From: Sphingorhabdus contaminans
Lineage (GTDB): Bacteria > Pseudomonadota > Alphaproteobacteria > Sphingomonadales > Sphingomonadaceae
Reading direction: 5' to 3'
Length of the DNA: 64,000 nt
Assembly (NCBI RefSeq): GCF_007280415.1
Contig: NZ_VKKU01000002.1
Span: forward strand, 1,088,501 to 1,152,500
Shown here: piece after piece, positions 8,164 through 15,846 of the stretch
Position numbering within the stretch: the first letter of the stretch is position 1
How the letters are laid out: each line of letters begins with the position of its first letter
The notes under the pieces: generated by a model
What the model was told of the DNA's origin: nothing
The model's input: only the letters and a program-made list of their open reading frames with translations
The model's database searches: none
Program-made: the position numbers and the translations under genes

Positions 8164-9333
8164 ATGGCAGATGCCTATATTGTAGACGCAGTGCGTACCG
8201 CCGGTGGACGGCGCGGAGGTAAGCTCGCCGGGGTGCATCCCGTCGATCTGGGCGCCGCCGTGCTTGATGCCATTGCCGACCGCAATGATTTTGACCCCGC
8301 CGCGATTGAAGATGTCATCATGGGGTGCGTGATGCAGGGCGGCGAGCAGGCCGGTGACGTCGGTCGCAATATCGTGCTCGCTTCGAAACTGCCAAACTCC
8401 ATCCCGTCGGTGAGCATTGACCGTCAATGCGGATCGTCGCAGCAGTCAATGCAATTTGCCGCACAGGGCGTGATGTCCGGCACCCAGGATATCGTTCTGG
8501 CTGCCGGGATTGAAAGCATGACACGCGTCCCCATGGGTTCGACGTCGATGCTGTTCAAAAAAGAAGGTCTGGGCACATATAAGAGCCCACGGCTCGAAGA
8601 AGCCTATCCCGGCATCATGTTCAGCCAGTTCATGGGCGCCGAAATGCTCGTCAGAAAGCATGGCTTTAGCCGCGAAGACCTGGATCGCTTTGCGCTCGAA
8701 TCGCATCAAAAGGCAAAGGCTGCAACGGAAGCAGGCGCCTTTGCGAATGAAATCGTCGGCGTCGAAGTGGAAACGCCCGAAGGCAATATCATCCATAATA
8801 GCGATGAAGGCATCCGCTATGATGCTACGATGGAAAGCATGGCGGCGGTCAAGCTTTTGCAGGAAGGTGGTTCGATCACGGCTGCCAATGCCAGCCAGAT
8901 TTGTGACGGCGCAAGCGCCGTGCTGATCGTGTCGGAGCGTGCCCTGAAAGAACATGGACTGACCCCGCGTGCGCGCATCGTGAATCTGACTGTGACGGCA
9001 GGGGACCCTGTCATCATGCTTGAAGAACCACTCTTTGCGACTGACCGCGCATTCCAGCGTTCCGGAATGAAGATTGACGATATCGATCTTTACGAGGTCA
9101 ATGAGGCCTTTGCCCCCGTCCCGCTCGCCTGGTTGAAGCATACCGGTGCTGACCGGTCGAAAATCAATGTGAATGGTGGCGCGATCGCACTGGGCCATCC
9201 GCTCGGCGCATCGGGCACAAAGCTGATGGCGACGCTGCTCAACGCGCTTGAGGCGCGCAAAGGCAAATATGGCTTGCAGACGATGTGCGAAGGCGGTGGC
9301 CAAGCCAACGTCACGATCATCGAGCGCGTATAA
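8164..9333 (+). CDS. Acetyl-CoA C-acyltransferase (thiolase)
   Basis: 389-aa thiolase that cleaves 3-oxoacyl-CoA with CoA. The full catalytic set is present: the nucleophilic Cys at about residue 89 in SIDRQCGSSQQ, the His in GGAIALGHPLGASG, and the C-terminal acid/base Cys in MCEGGGQANVTII. The start at 8164 has AGGAGAGTG three bases upstream; an ATG at 8143 would add seven residues lying beside the operator. It opens the second operon of the cluster, with an SDR, a crotonase and tetR behind it. It is probably the chain-shortening enzyme of the pathway. Confidence 0.94.
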   Translation: MADAYIVDAVRTAGGRRGGKLAGVHPVDLGAAVLDAIADRNDFDPAAIEDVIMGCVMQGGEQAGDVGRNIVLASKLPNSIPSVSIDRQCGSSQQSMQFAAQGVMSGTQDIVLAAGIESMTRVPMGSTSMLFKKEGLGTYKSPRLEEAYPGIMFSQFMGAEMLVRKHGFSREDLDRFALESHQKAKAATEAGAFANEIVGVEVETPEGNIIHNSDEGIRYDATMESMAAVKLLQEGGSITAANASQICDGASAVLIVSERALKEHGLTPRARIVNLTVTAGDPVIMLEEPLFATDRAFQRSGMKIDDIDLYEVNEAFAPVPLAWLKHTGADRSKINVNGGAIALGHPLGASGTKLMATLLNALEARKGKYGLQTMCEGGGQANVTIIERV

Positions 9334-9351
9334 CGCACATCAACGAAAAGG

Positions 9352-9382
9352 CAGTCACCCTGAAATAGGGTCGGGGTGACTG
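9352..9382. repeat. Inverted repeat CAGTCACCC...GGGTGACTG between thiolase and SDR
   Basis: A 9-bp perfect stem flanks a 13-base loop that contains a second CCCT/AGGG pairing option. It lies in the 73-bp gap inside the operon and shares the TCACCC/GGGTGA core with 8066-8085. No T-run follows, so it may be a dispersed palindrome or an RNA processing or stability element rather than a terminator. Confidence 0.5.
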
Positions 9383-9406
9383 TAAAACATAAGGAAAGAC
9401 ACAAAG

Positions 9407-10189
9407 ATGAAACTGGATTCCTCAATCGCCGCCGTGGTTACCGGCGGTGCTTCTGGCCTTGGCGAGGCAACGGCTCGTCAACTGGCCGCCAAAGGCGTAA
9501 AGGTCGCAATTTTCGATTTGCAGGCCGACAAAGGTATGGCCGTTGCTGCCGATATCGGGGGCATTTTTTGCGAAGTGAATGTTACGAGCGACGAAAGCGT
9601 CGATGCCGGTTTTGCCAAGGCGCGTGCAGCGCACGGTCAGGAACGGATTCTGGTCAATTGTGCCGGGACCGGCAATGCAGCCAAAACGGCCAGCCGATCG
9701 AAGGAAGACGGTTCCATCAAGCATTTCCCGCTTGATGCTTTTGACCGGATCATCCAGATCAACCTTGTCGGCACATTCCGCTGCATCGCCAAATCGGCAG
9801 CCGGCATGCTGACACTGGACCCGCTGGAAGATGGAGAACGCGGCGCGATTGTAAACACCGCTTCGGTTGCGGCAGAAGATGGCCAGATGGGGCAGGCGGC
9901 CTATTCGGCGTCCAAGGGCGGCGTTGTTGGCATGACTTTGCCGATCGCACGTGACCTGATGAGCGAAGGCATTCGGGTCAACACGATCCTGCCGGGTATC
10001 TTTAACACACCGCTGATGAACGGTGCGCCGCAACAGGTGAAGGATGCGCTGGCCGCATCCGTGCCTTTCCCCAAACGTCTCGGCCATCCCGAAGAATATG
10101 CGATGGTTGCGCTGACCATGATCGAATGCGGCTATTTCAATGGTGAAGATGTGCGCATCGACGGCGCCATCCGCATGGCACCGCGCTAA
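9407..10189 (+). CDS. SDR family dehydrogenase, 3-hydroxyacyl-CoA dehydrogenase type 2-like
   Basis: 260-aa short-chain dehydrogenase. The Rossmann glycine motif TGGASGLG is at about residues 12-19, the NAG-type segment appears as NCAGTGNA, and the catalytic YxxxK is present as YSASK. The sequence plan (VVTGGASGLGEATARQLAAKG and the long loop before the active site) is that of the HSD10/HADH2-like group, which oxidises 3-hydroxyacyl-CoA or hydroxysteroids with NAD. Between thiolase and crotonase, a beta-oxidation dehydrogenase role is the simplest reading. The next gene starts four bases after its stop. Confidence 0.9.
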   Translation: MKLDSSIAAVVTGGASGLGEATARQLAAKGVKVAIFDLQADKGMAVAADIGGIFCEVNVTSDESVDAGFAKARAAHGQERILVNCAGTGNAAKTASRSKEDGSIKHFPLDAFDRIIQINLVGTFRCIAKSAAGMLTLDPLEDGERGAIVNTASVAAEDGQMGQAAYSASKGGVVGMTLPIARDLMSEGIRVNTILPGIFNTPLMNGAPQQVKDALAASVPFPKRLGHPEEYAMVALTMIECGYFNGEDVRIDGAIRMAPR

Positions 10190-10193
10190 GGCC

Positions 10194-11066
10194 GTGACCG
10201 ACTTTACCCAGATCCGTTATGACGTGGCCGACGGCATCGCCACCATCACGCTCAATCGTCCGGAAAAGATGAACGCCTTCACCAATGTGATGATGCGGGA
10301 AATGTGTTCGGCTTTTGATTTGGTGGATGCCGATGATGCCGTCCGTGCGGTCATCGTAACGGGTTCGGGGGAGCGGGCATTCTGTGCAGGCGCGGATCTG
10401 ACGCCTGAAGGTGGTGGCGATGTCTTTGCCAGCGGATCGAAAGTCGAAACCCTGTCGGACGAGCGGGTGCGCGATTCGGGCGGGCGGCTCACGCTTCGTA
10501 TCTTCCAATGCAAGAAACCGGTCCTTGGCGCGATCAATGGAGCGGCGGTCGGCATCGGCGCGACAATGCAATTGCCGATGGATTTCCGGTTGGCGAGCGA
10601 AACCGCACGGTTCGGTTTTGTCTTCGCACGCCGTGGAATCGTTCCTGAAGCAGCATCGAGCTGGTTTCTCCCGCGATTGGTGGGGATGCAGCAGGCACTG
10701 GAATGGTGCATGACGGGACGCGTTTTCGATGCGGCAGAAGCGTTGAAGGGGGGATTGGTCCGCTCGGTCCACGCCCCTGCTGATCTGTTGCCTGAGGCGC
10801 AGAAACTGGCGCGCGAAATTGCGGACAATACCGCACCCGTCTCGATCGCACTCACCAGGGCGATGCTATGGCGCCTGCCCTCCGCAGATCATCCAATGGC
10901 CGCGCACCAGATCGACAGCCGCGCCATATACCGCCGTGCCCGGTCCGGTGATGCCGCGGAAGGCATTGCCAGCTTTCTTGAAAAACGCACGCCCATTTAT
11001 CCGGATAAGATATCCACAGATTTGCCGGACTTCTTCCCTTGGTGGGACGAACCTGCTTATAAGTGA
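10194..11066 (+). CDS. Enoyl-CoA hydratase-related crotonase (second copy)
   Basis: 290-aa crotonase-family protein, distinct from the one at 3048. It carries LNRPEKMNAFTN, the oxyanion segments RAFCAGADL and AINGAAVGIGATMQLPMDF, and FARRGIVPEAASSWFLPRLVG with the hydratase-type Glu. I use the GTG at 10194, four bases after the SDR stop, because the start lies just ahead of the first crotonase strand; an upstream in-frame ATG would only repeat SDR sequence. Its roughly 290-aa length with a C-terminal extension ending in FFPWWDEPAYK is typical of a crotonase subgroup in such clusters. The stop overlaps a GTG upstream of tetR. Confidence 0.9.
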   Translation: MTDFTQIRYDVADGIATITLNRPEKMNAFTNVMMREMCSAFDLVDADDAVRAVIVTGSGERAFCAGADLTPEGGGDVFASGSKVETLSDERVRDSGGRLTLRIFQCKKPVLGAINGAAVGIGATMQLPMDFRLASETARFGFVFARRGIVPEAASSWFLPRLVGMQQALEWCMTGRVFDAAEALKGGLVRSVHAPADLLPEAQKLAREIADNTAPVSIALTRAMLWRLPSADHPMAAHQIDSRAIYRRARSGDAAEGIASFLEKRTPIYPDKISTDLPDFFPWWDEPAYK

Positions 11067-11095
11067 CGCTACGGCAGGGAGGCAATGGGGACCAT

Positions 11096-11734
11096 ATGGC
11101 GAGCAGCGGACCAAAATTGATTAGCGACGCACCGGAAAGCGGAAACGCCCGTGACCAGTTGATTGAGGCCGCAAGCCAGATCATGCGTGACGGCGACACC
11201 ATTGATTTGTCCTTGTCGGAACTGTCGATGCGTGCCGGTCTCAATAGCGCGCTCGTCAAATATTATTTCGGGAACAAGAATGGCCTGATGCTGGCCCTGC
11301 TCGACCGGGACATGGGCAATATCGTCCACGGGCTCGGGGCTCTGGTGGCCAAGGATATGCCGCCGGAGGAAAAGCTGCGCCTGCATATTGGTGCAGTGAT
11401 CGATACCTATTACGCCTTCCCCTATTTAAACCGTCTGCTGATGCGCATGGTGCGCGATAGCGCGCCGATTGAGGCTGCCCGGATTGCCGATCTTTACCTC
11501 CGTCCAATATCCAAGGCCTATGACACGCTGATCAGTGAAGGGGTAAAAGCGGGCAAGTTCCGGAACATTGACCCCCAGTTTTTCTATTTCACCGTCACCG
11601 GTGCGGCGGACCGTTTCTATTCCTCGCGCCTGGTATTGCGGCATTGCTATAATCAGGACGATTTTAACGAGAATATGCGCGACCGCTATCGCGACCACAC
11701 TATCGAGCTCATCATGCGCGGTCTGTTGGTCTGA
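11096..11734 (+). CDS. TetR/AcrR family transcriptional regulator
   Basis: 212-aa one-component repressor. The N-terminal helix-turn-helix is clear (DQLIEAASQIMRDGD... then LSELSMRAGLNSALVKYYFGNKNGLM), followed by an all-helical ligand domain that should sense an acyl-CoA or the pathway substrate. I start at the ATG at 11096 with GGGGA just upstream; a GTG at 11063 that overlaps the preceding stop would add 11 residues and cannot be excluded. It is the last gene of the second operon and converges with the CoA transferase gene. The three palindromes at 1738, 8122 and 12981 are its likely targets. Confidence 0.9.
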   Translation: MASSGPKLISDAPESGNARDQLIEAASQIMRDGDTIDLSLSELSMRAGLNSALVKYYFGNKNGLMLALLDRDMGNIVHGLGALVAKDMPPEEKLRLHIGAVIDTYYAFPYLNRLLMRMVRDSAPIEAARIADLYLRPISKAYDTLISEGVKAGKFRNIDPQFFYFTVTGAADRFYSSRLVLRHCYNQDDFNENMRDRYRDHTIELIMRGLLV

Positions 11735-11750
11735 CACCCGACGTCACGGG

Positions 11751-12944
11751 CTAGAGATCGAGTGCCCGCCTGATTTCGTCGCCGTCAGCATCAAGCATCG
11801 GGGGGTGGGCGTAATTGGTCGCCGGTGTTCCGGCATAATGCACCGGATGTTTCATGGTCCGGTATTTCCCGAGTTCGGGACTTTCCAGTTCCTCGAAAAA
11901 GCCGACGTCGGCCAGATGCGGGTCCGTGAGCACATCGGCCATCCGGTTATACTTCATCGCCGGTATGTCGTTTTCCGCCAGCAAATCGAGCCATTCGTCC
12001 GTTGTGCGTTCCGCCGTGACTTCCTCAATAAGGGTATAAAGCTCGCCCGTATGCTTGGTCCGTTCCTGATAGGTGGCAAAACGGGGATCATCAAAGACAC
12101 CCGGCCGTCCACCCAGTTCAAAGAACTTCGCCCATTGCCGGTCGTTATAGGGCACGATCGCGATGAAGCTGTCCTTGGTGGGATAGGGTCGCCGCCGCGG
12201 GTTGACCGACCTCGTATAGCCCATGCGCCCATTTCCCGGGATGAAGGTTTCGCCCCAGAGATTTTCGACCATATGAAACCATGTGAAGCATTCGAACATC
12301 GGGACCTGCACAAATTGCCCGCCCTTCCCGTTTGCGCGAGCAAGCAAGGCAGCCATGGTGGCATTGGCAGCGAACAGGCCACTGACCTTGTCGGCAACCA
12401 GAGATGGCGCATAAGTCGGCCTTCCGCCGTCCCGTTGTTCGCTCAACGCGGCAAAGCCCGACGCGGCCTGAATGAGATCGTCATAGGCCTGCCGCTCCCC
12501 ATAAGCGCCGCCTGCTCCAAAACCGGCGCAATGCACATATATGATGTCGGGGTTGATCGCCTTGACGGTGTCATATCCAAAGCCGAGGCGTTCCATGCCG
12601 GCCATCCGCACATTGTGGATGAAGACATCGGCCTCTTCCAGCAAGGCGGCAAGTACGGCCTTGTCCTCGGGCTTTTTGATGTTGAGGTTGATGGCTTTTT
12701 TGTTGCGGTTCAGTGCTGCAAATATTGGGCCATGCTGCTTGGTGGGCGAATCGCCTGCATGGCGCATCAGATCGCCCGGTGTATTTCCTTCGCTGTTTTC
12801 GATTTTGATGACCTCGGCCCCAAGATCGGCCAGCTGCACGGTGGCATAGGGGCCCAGCACGACCGTCGCCATGTCGACTACCTTGATGCCCTTTAAAGGT
12901 CCTGTGGGCTCTTTATCCCATTTCAGCTTCGGCCAGGCCGCCAT
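11751..12944 (-). CDS. CaiB/BaiF family (class III) CoA transferase
   Basis: 397-aa class III CoA transferase, moving CoA from one acyl-CoA to a free acid. The family entry LKGIKVVDMATVVLGPYATVQLADLGAEVIK is complete, and the catalytic Asp is most likely Asp185 in SLVADKVSG, by alignment with the formyl-CoA transferase Asp169 region. I place the start at 12944, where GGAGAG lies upstream; the frame continues 31 codons further, but that part covers the operator. It is divergent from the thiolase-like gene with 77 bp between them. It may recycle CoA between the pathway end product and a new substrate molecule, which is inference. Confidence 0.92.
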   Translation of the reverse strand: MAAWPKLKWDKEPTGPLKGIKVVDMATVVLGPYATVQLADLGAEVIKIENSEGNTPGDLMRHAGDSPTKQHGPIFAALNRNKKAINLNIKKPEDKAVLAALLEEADVFIHNVRMAGMERLGFGYDTVKAINPDIIYVHCAGFGAGGAYGERQAYDDLIQAASGFAALSEQRDGGRPTYAPSLVADKVSGLFAANATMAALLARANGKGGQFVQVPMFECFTWFHMVENLWGETFIPGNGRMGYTRSVNPRRRPYPTKDSFIAIVPYNDRQWAKFFELGGRPGVFDDPRFATYQERTKHTGELYTLIEEVTAERTTDEWLDLLAENDIPAMKYNRMADVLTDPHLADVGFFEELESPELGKYRTMKHPVHYAGTPATNYAHPPMLDADGDEIRRALDL

Positions 12945-12980
12945 CACACTCTCCTTTATCCTTGCATCACCTGCTAGCAT

Positions 12981-13000
12981 ATTTAAGCGTACAGTTAAGA
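12981..13000. promoter_or_regulatory. Operator 3 (imperfect), probable TetR site in a divergent promoter
   Basis: ATTTAAG-N6-GTTAAGA is a weaker member of the family: it keeps TTAA-N8-TTAA and the CG after the left half but loses outer symmetry. It lies in the 77-bp divergent gap between the CoA transferase (start 12944) and the thiolase-like gene (start 13022), where one dimer could control both. Confidence 0.5.
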
Positions 13001-13021
13001 ACTTTATGAGAGGAATATCGG

Positions 13022-14512
13022 GTGGGATTTGATGCACATGCTCCCGTCATCATTGGCGTAGGTGAAGCAAGCCGCAAGTCGGTATCAGGTGAATGGCCAC
13101 GTCCGGTCGAGCTTGCGGGCCAGGCTATAAAGGCAGCGCTCGCCGACACGGGCCGGCCGGATGCTGTCGCTGCCGCTGTTGATGCAGTCGCGGCAATCCG
13201 GACGTTTGAAGACAGTGGCATTTCCATGGGTACCGGTTCGCCTGATAATGTCCCTGAAGCCTTTGGTGCGGCGGGGGGAATATCTGCCGCTCGGTTGATC
13301 TATGCCGATGTTGGCGGCCAAAGTCCGCAGGCAATGGTCCACGAACTGGCGGGCGATATCCGGCGAGGGGAAACCGGATTGGCCGTTATCGTTGCCGCTG
13401 AGGCAATGGGCACTGCCAAAAGGGCACGTAAAGCAGGTGTGCAACTGGACTGGCGTCTTGCGTCGGATACCGGCTATGACAATCGCCTGTCGACATTTCC
13501 GATACTGAGCCGTGCCGAAATCCGGCATGGCATAATTTCCATGCCGCTGGCCTATTCGCTGCTTGAAAATGCCCGGCGCTTGGGTCTTGGACTTTCGCGT
13601 GACGATTATCAGGTTCGCATGGCCGAATTGAGTGCCGCCATGTCGGAGGTGTCCCTGACGCGCGAACATGCACAATTTGCAAAACGGTTCACCACGGGCG
13701 ACCTCGTCAAAGGTAGCGAAAGCGACTATTGGCTAACCGATATCTATCGCAGATGGCGGGTTGCACAGGATGCCGTCGATCTGGGAAGCGCGATTATTCT
13801 GACCAGTGCCGGCAAGGCGCGTGAACTGGGTGTCGCGGACGACAAGATGATCTGGCTTGCCGGGTCCAGCGAAACCAAAGAGTCGCCCTATAGCGAGCGC
13901 AAGGACATCACCCACCCGTCCGCGCTGGAATATGCGCTGCATGCGGCATTGGACCAGGCTGGGTTTGAGGCAGCGCAGCTCGGGTCGGTCGATATCTATA
14001 GCTGTTTTCCTGTCGCGGTATTTGCTGCGGTCGATGCCCTTGGTGACCCTGCCCGGGCTCTGGGCGATTACACCATTACTGGCGGACTCAATTTCTTCGG
14101 CGGGCCGGGCAATGGCTATGCGATGTACAGCATCGCTGCCGTCGTGGAACGCTTGCGGCAGGATGGTAGCAAGCCGGCCCTGATAACCGCCAATGGTGGC
14201 GTGATGTCCAAACAAGCCGTCGGCATTTACACCGCAAGCCAGCCGCCGCGTCCATGGACCGGCGACACCCGTTCTGCCTACCAACCCGAAGCAGTTGTAC
14301 TGGACGAAGCACCGCAAGGTGCCGGACGGGTCCTGACCTATACCCGCCCGGTTGCCAAGGATGTTGCAGGCCCGGCAACATTATTGCTCGAAATGGAAAA
14401 TGGTGCCCGCGCACTTGCGGTGATGGACGATGCCCCCGAGACCGATCTGGGCGGTGTGAAAGTTACCGTTACACCGCACGAAAAGAGACATAGCGCTACT
14501 ATATATTGCTAA
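13022..14512 (+). CDS. Thiolase-like acetyl-CoA acetyltransferase with C-terminal TILa-type domain
   Basis: 496-aa thiolase-superfamily protein of the longer class that ends in an extra beta domain (TILa type; here about residues 415-490, with RVLTYTRP and ALAVMDD). The thiolase halves are recognisable, but the usual catalytic residues are not: the nucleophile region reads ADVGGQSPQAM with no Cys, and the C-terminal CxGGG motif is replaced by NGGVMSKQ. This is common in the family and its reaction is not settled. The start is the GTG at 13022 with GAGAGGAA upstream. It is divergent from the CoA transferase and shares operator 3. Confidence 0.88.
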   Translation: MGFDAHAPVIIGVGEASRKSVSGEWPRPVELAGQAIKAALADTGRPDAVAAAVDAVAAIRTFEDSGISMGTGSPDNVPEAFGAAGGISAARLIYADVGGQSPQAMVHELAGDIRRGETGLAVIVAAEAMGTAKRARKAGVQLDWRLASDTGYDNRLSTFPILSRAEIRHGIISMPLAYSLLENARRLGLGLSRDDYQVRMAELSAAMSEVSLTREHAQFAKRFTTGDLVKGSESDYWLTDIYRRWRVAQDAVDLGSAIILTSAGKARELGVADDKMIWLAGSSETKESPYSERKDITHPSALEYALHAALDQAGFEAAQLGSVDIYSCFPVAVFAAVDALGDPARALGDYTITGGLNFFGGPGNGYAMYSIAAVVERLRQDGSKPALITANGGVMSKQAVGIYTASQPPRPWTGDTRSAYQPEAVVLDEAPQGAGRVLTYTRPVAKDVAGPATLLLEMENGARALAVMDDAPETDLGGVKVTVTPHEKRHSATIYC

Positions 14513-14560
14513 TGTCCGGTTCAGGTTGCTACAGTTAACACTCCTCCAAGGAGAAAGATC

Positions 14561-14986
14561 ATGCACAGCAAGTTGATTCTCGCGCTCGCCTTGCCCTTCG
14601 CGGCGCTTACCGCATGTGGCGATGTCGATAGCACCCCCAAGCCTCTGACGGAAAAACAGTCCGAATTGCTGACCAAAGAACTGGCGGGCAAGGTAGCAGG
14701 TGCGCCGGTCAACTGCATCAGCGATTTCAACAGCACCAATGTCGTGCGCGTCAGCGATGACATCCTGCTCTATCGGGTGTCGGGCAATCTGGTTTATAAA
14801 AACACCTTGCGCAGCAGCTGCCCCGGACTCGCGCGGGACAGCGATATCATGGTGACGGAGCAATTTGGCGGCCAGAAATGCCGGGGTGACCTTGTAAAGC
14901 TGGTCGACCGGACAAGCGGTATCCCGGGGCCAGTATGCAGCCTTGGTGAATTTGTACCTTACCGGAAAGACAAGTCAGGCAGCTAA
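14561..14986 (+). CDS. Hypothetical lipoprotein with four further cysteines
   Basis: 141-aa protein with a type II signal: hydrophobic LILALALPFAALTAC, the lipobox LTAC placing the lipidated Cys at about residue 19. The mature part has four more Cys (NCISD, SSCPG, QKCRG, PVCSL), probably two disulfides in the periplasm. The pattern of a short lysine/glutamate stalk and a compact Cys-rich domain resembles small sphingomonad DUF6491-type lipoproteins, but I cannot confirm that. AAGGAGA precedes the ATG. It follows the catabolic cluster without an operator of its own and converges with the low-GC gene behind it. Confidence 0.75.
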   Translation: MHSKLILALALPFAALTACGDVDSTPKPLTEKQSELLTKELAGKVAGAPVNCISDFNSTNVVRVSDDILLYRVSGNLVYKNTLRSSCPGLARDSDIMVTEQFGGQKCRGDLVKLVDRTSGIPGPVCSLGEFVPYRKDKSGS

Positions 14987-15002
14987 ATCACCAACCTTAT
15001 TT

Positions 15003-15695
15003 TCAGCTTTTAAACGTCATTGGTCCGGTATGACTTACACCCGGACCCAAATAAGCGTGAATTTCAAACCCTGCACGCTTAACGCGGGTACAAAAACTAT
15101 AATCCTCGGAAAGATGCCCAAGTTCATCGTCCGTTACATTGTTGAAAAAGCCATAAGTTGCTTGGCTGAAGTTGGGCATTCTCGTTAGCATTTTTAAGGC
15201 GATTCCTTGGTCGATAATGGACTCCAACACCGCTTTCTTAAGAATGTAAAAACCGGTGCCGATGAATTGAACTTTTCCAATAGAGCCATAGGAAGGATTG
15301 GTGGGATTAGATGTAGTGCCGACAAAAGGTGCCGCTGCATACTGCGCGTTTCGTCCGCTTTTTCCAGACAGAATGGCGGCTTCAAATGCATTGAGATCTA
15401 ATGTTCGCTGTGGCTGATAGACGGCCAGAAAGTCAGCTTCATGATCTAACAGTCGTTCGAGCACGGAGATTTCAACGCCTATGTCATCATCAATCCCAAT
15501 AAACTTGTCATGCGCACTCGCCAAAAAATGGGCCGCCAAAATGTTGCGGGCAGTTCCAACTTCGGCATTTGAAACGCTAACAAAGCTGTAATCAATATTC
15601 CGATTTCTAAAAATAAGACTTAAATTCATCAGCGTCGTTGTCGTTTCGACGGACATGGATCCGCGTCCAGCGGGGACGCCTATGAGGATGGACAT
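15003..15695 (-). CDS. GT-A-fold glycosyltransferase-like protein, low GC
   Basis: 230-aa protein with the layout of small nucleotide-sugar transferases found in bacteria and phages: an N-terminal strand SILIGVPAG, the segment SNAEVGTARNILAAHFL, an acidic cluster GIDDDIGV at residues 69-71 in place of the metal-binding DxD, and a C-terminal LSEDYSFCTRVKRAGF with a late His (GVSHTG). There is no signal or membrane segment. Lines of this gene that I counted are about 42-45% GC, well below the 58-62% of its neighbours, so transfer from elsewhere is likely. It is a single gene with about 150 bp of AT-rich leader and no sugar-pathway neighbours. Confidence 0.6.
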   Translation of the reverse strand: MSILIGVPAGRGSMSVETTTTLMNLSLIFRNRNIDYSFVSVSNAEVGTARNILAAHFLASAHDKFIGIDDDIGVEISVLERLLDHEADFLAVYQPQRTLDLNAFEAAILSGKSGRNAQYAAAPFVGTTSNPTNPSYGSIGKVQFIGTGFYILKKAVLESIIDQGIALKMLTRMPNFSQATYGFFNNVTDDELGHLSEDYSFCTRVKRAGFEIHAYLGPGVSHTGPMTFKS

Positions 15696-15846
15696 TCAAA
15701 TTTCTTTCACTCTTGTGAGGCATGCGCATCCCCATTAACGCATGCAGGAATGTAGCTTTCTTAGACCTTCTGGAAACAACGGCAATATGCATTATTGGCA
15801 AAGAACCTGTAACTTATAGAAATTTCTGATTAAATTGTCGGGGGCG

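Noticed and set aside
15821..15836. CTGATTAAA half-site resembling the TetR operators
   Set aside because: Only one half matches the TTAAnCGnnnnnTTAA pattern; the left arm (AGAAATT) does not, and the neighbouring genes are unrelated to the catabolic cluster.
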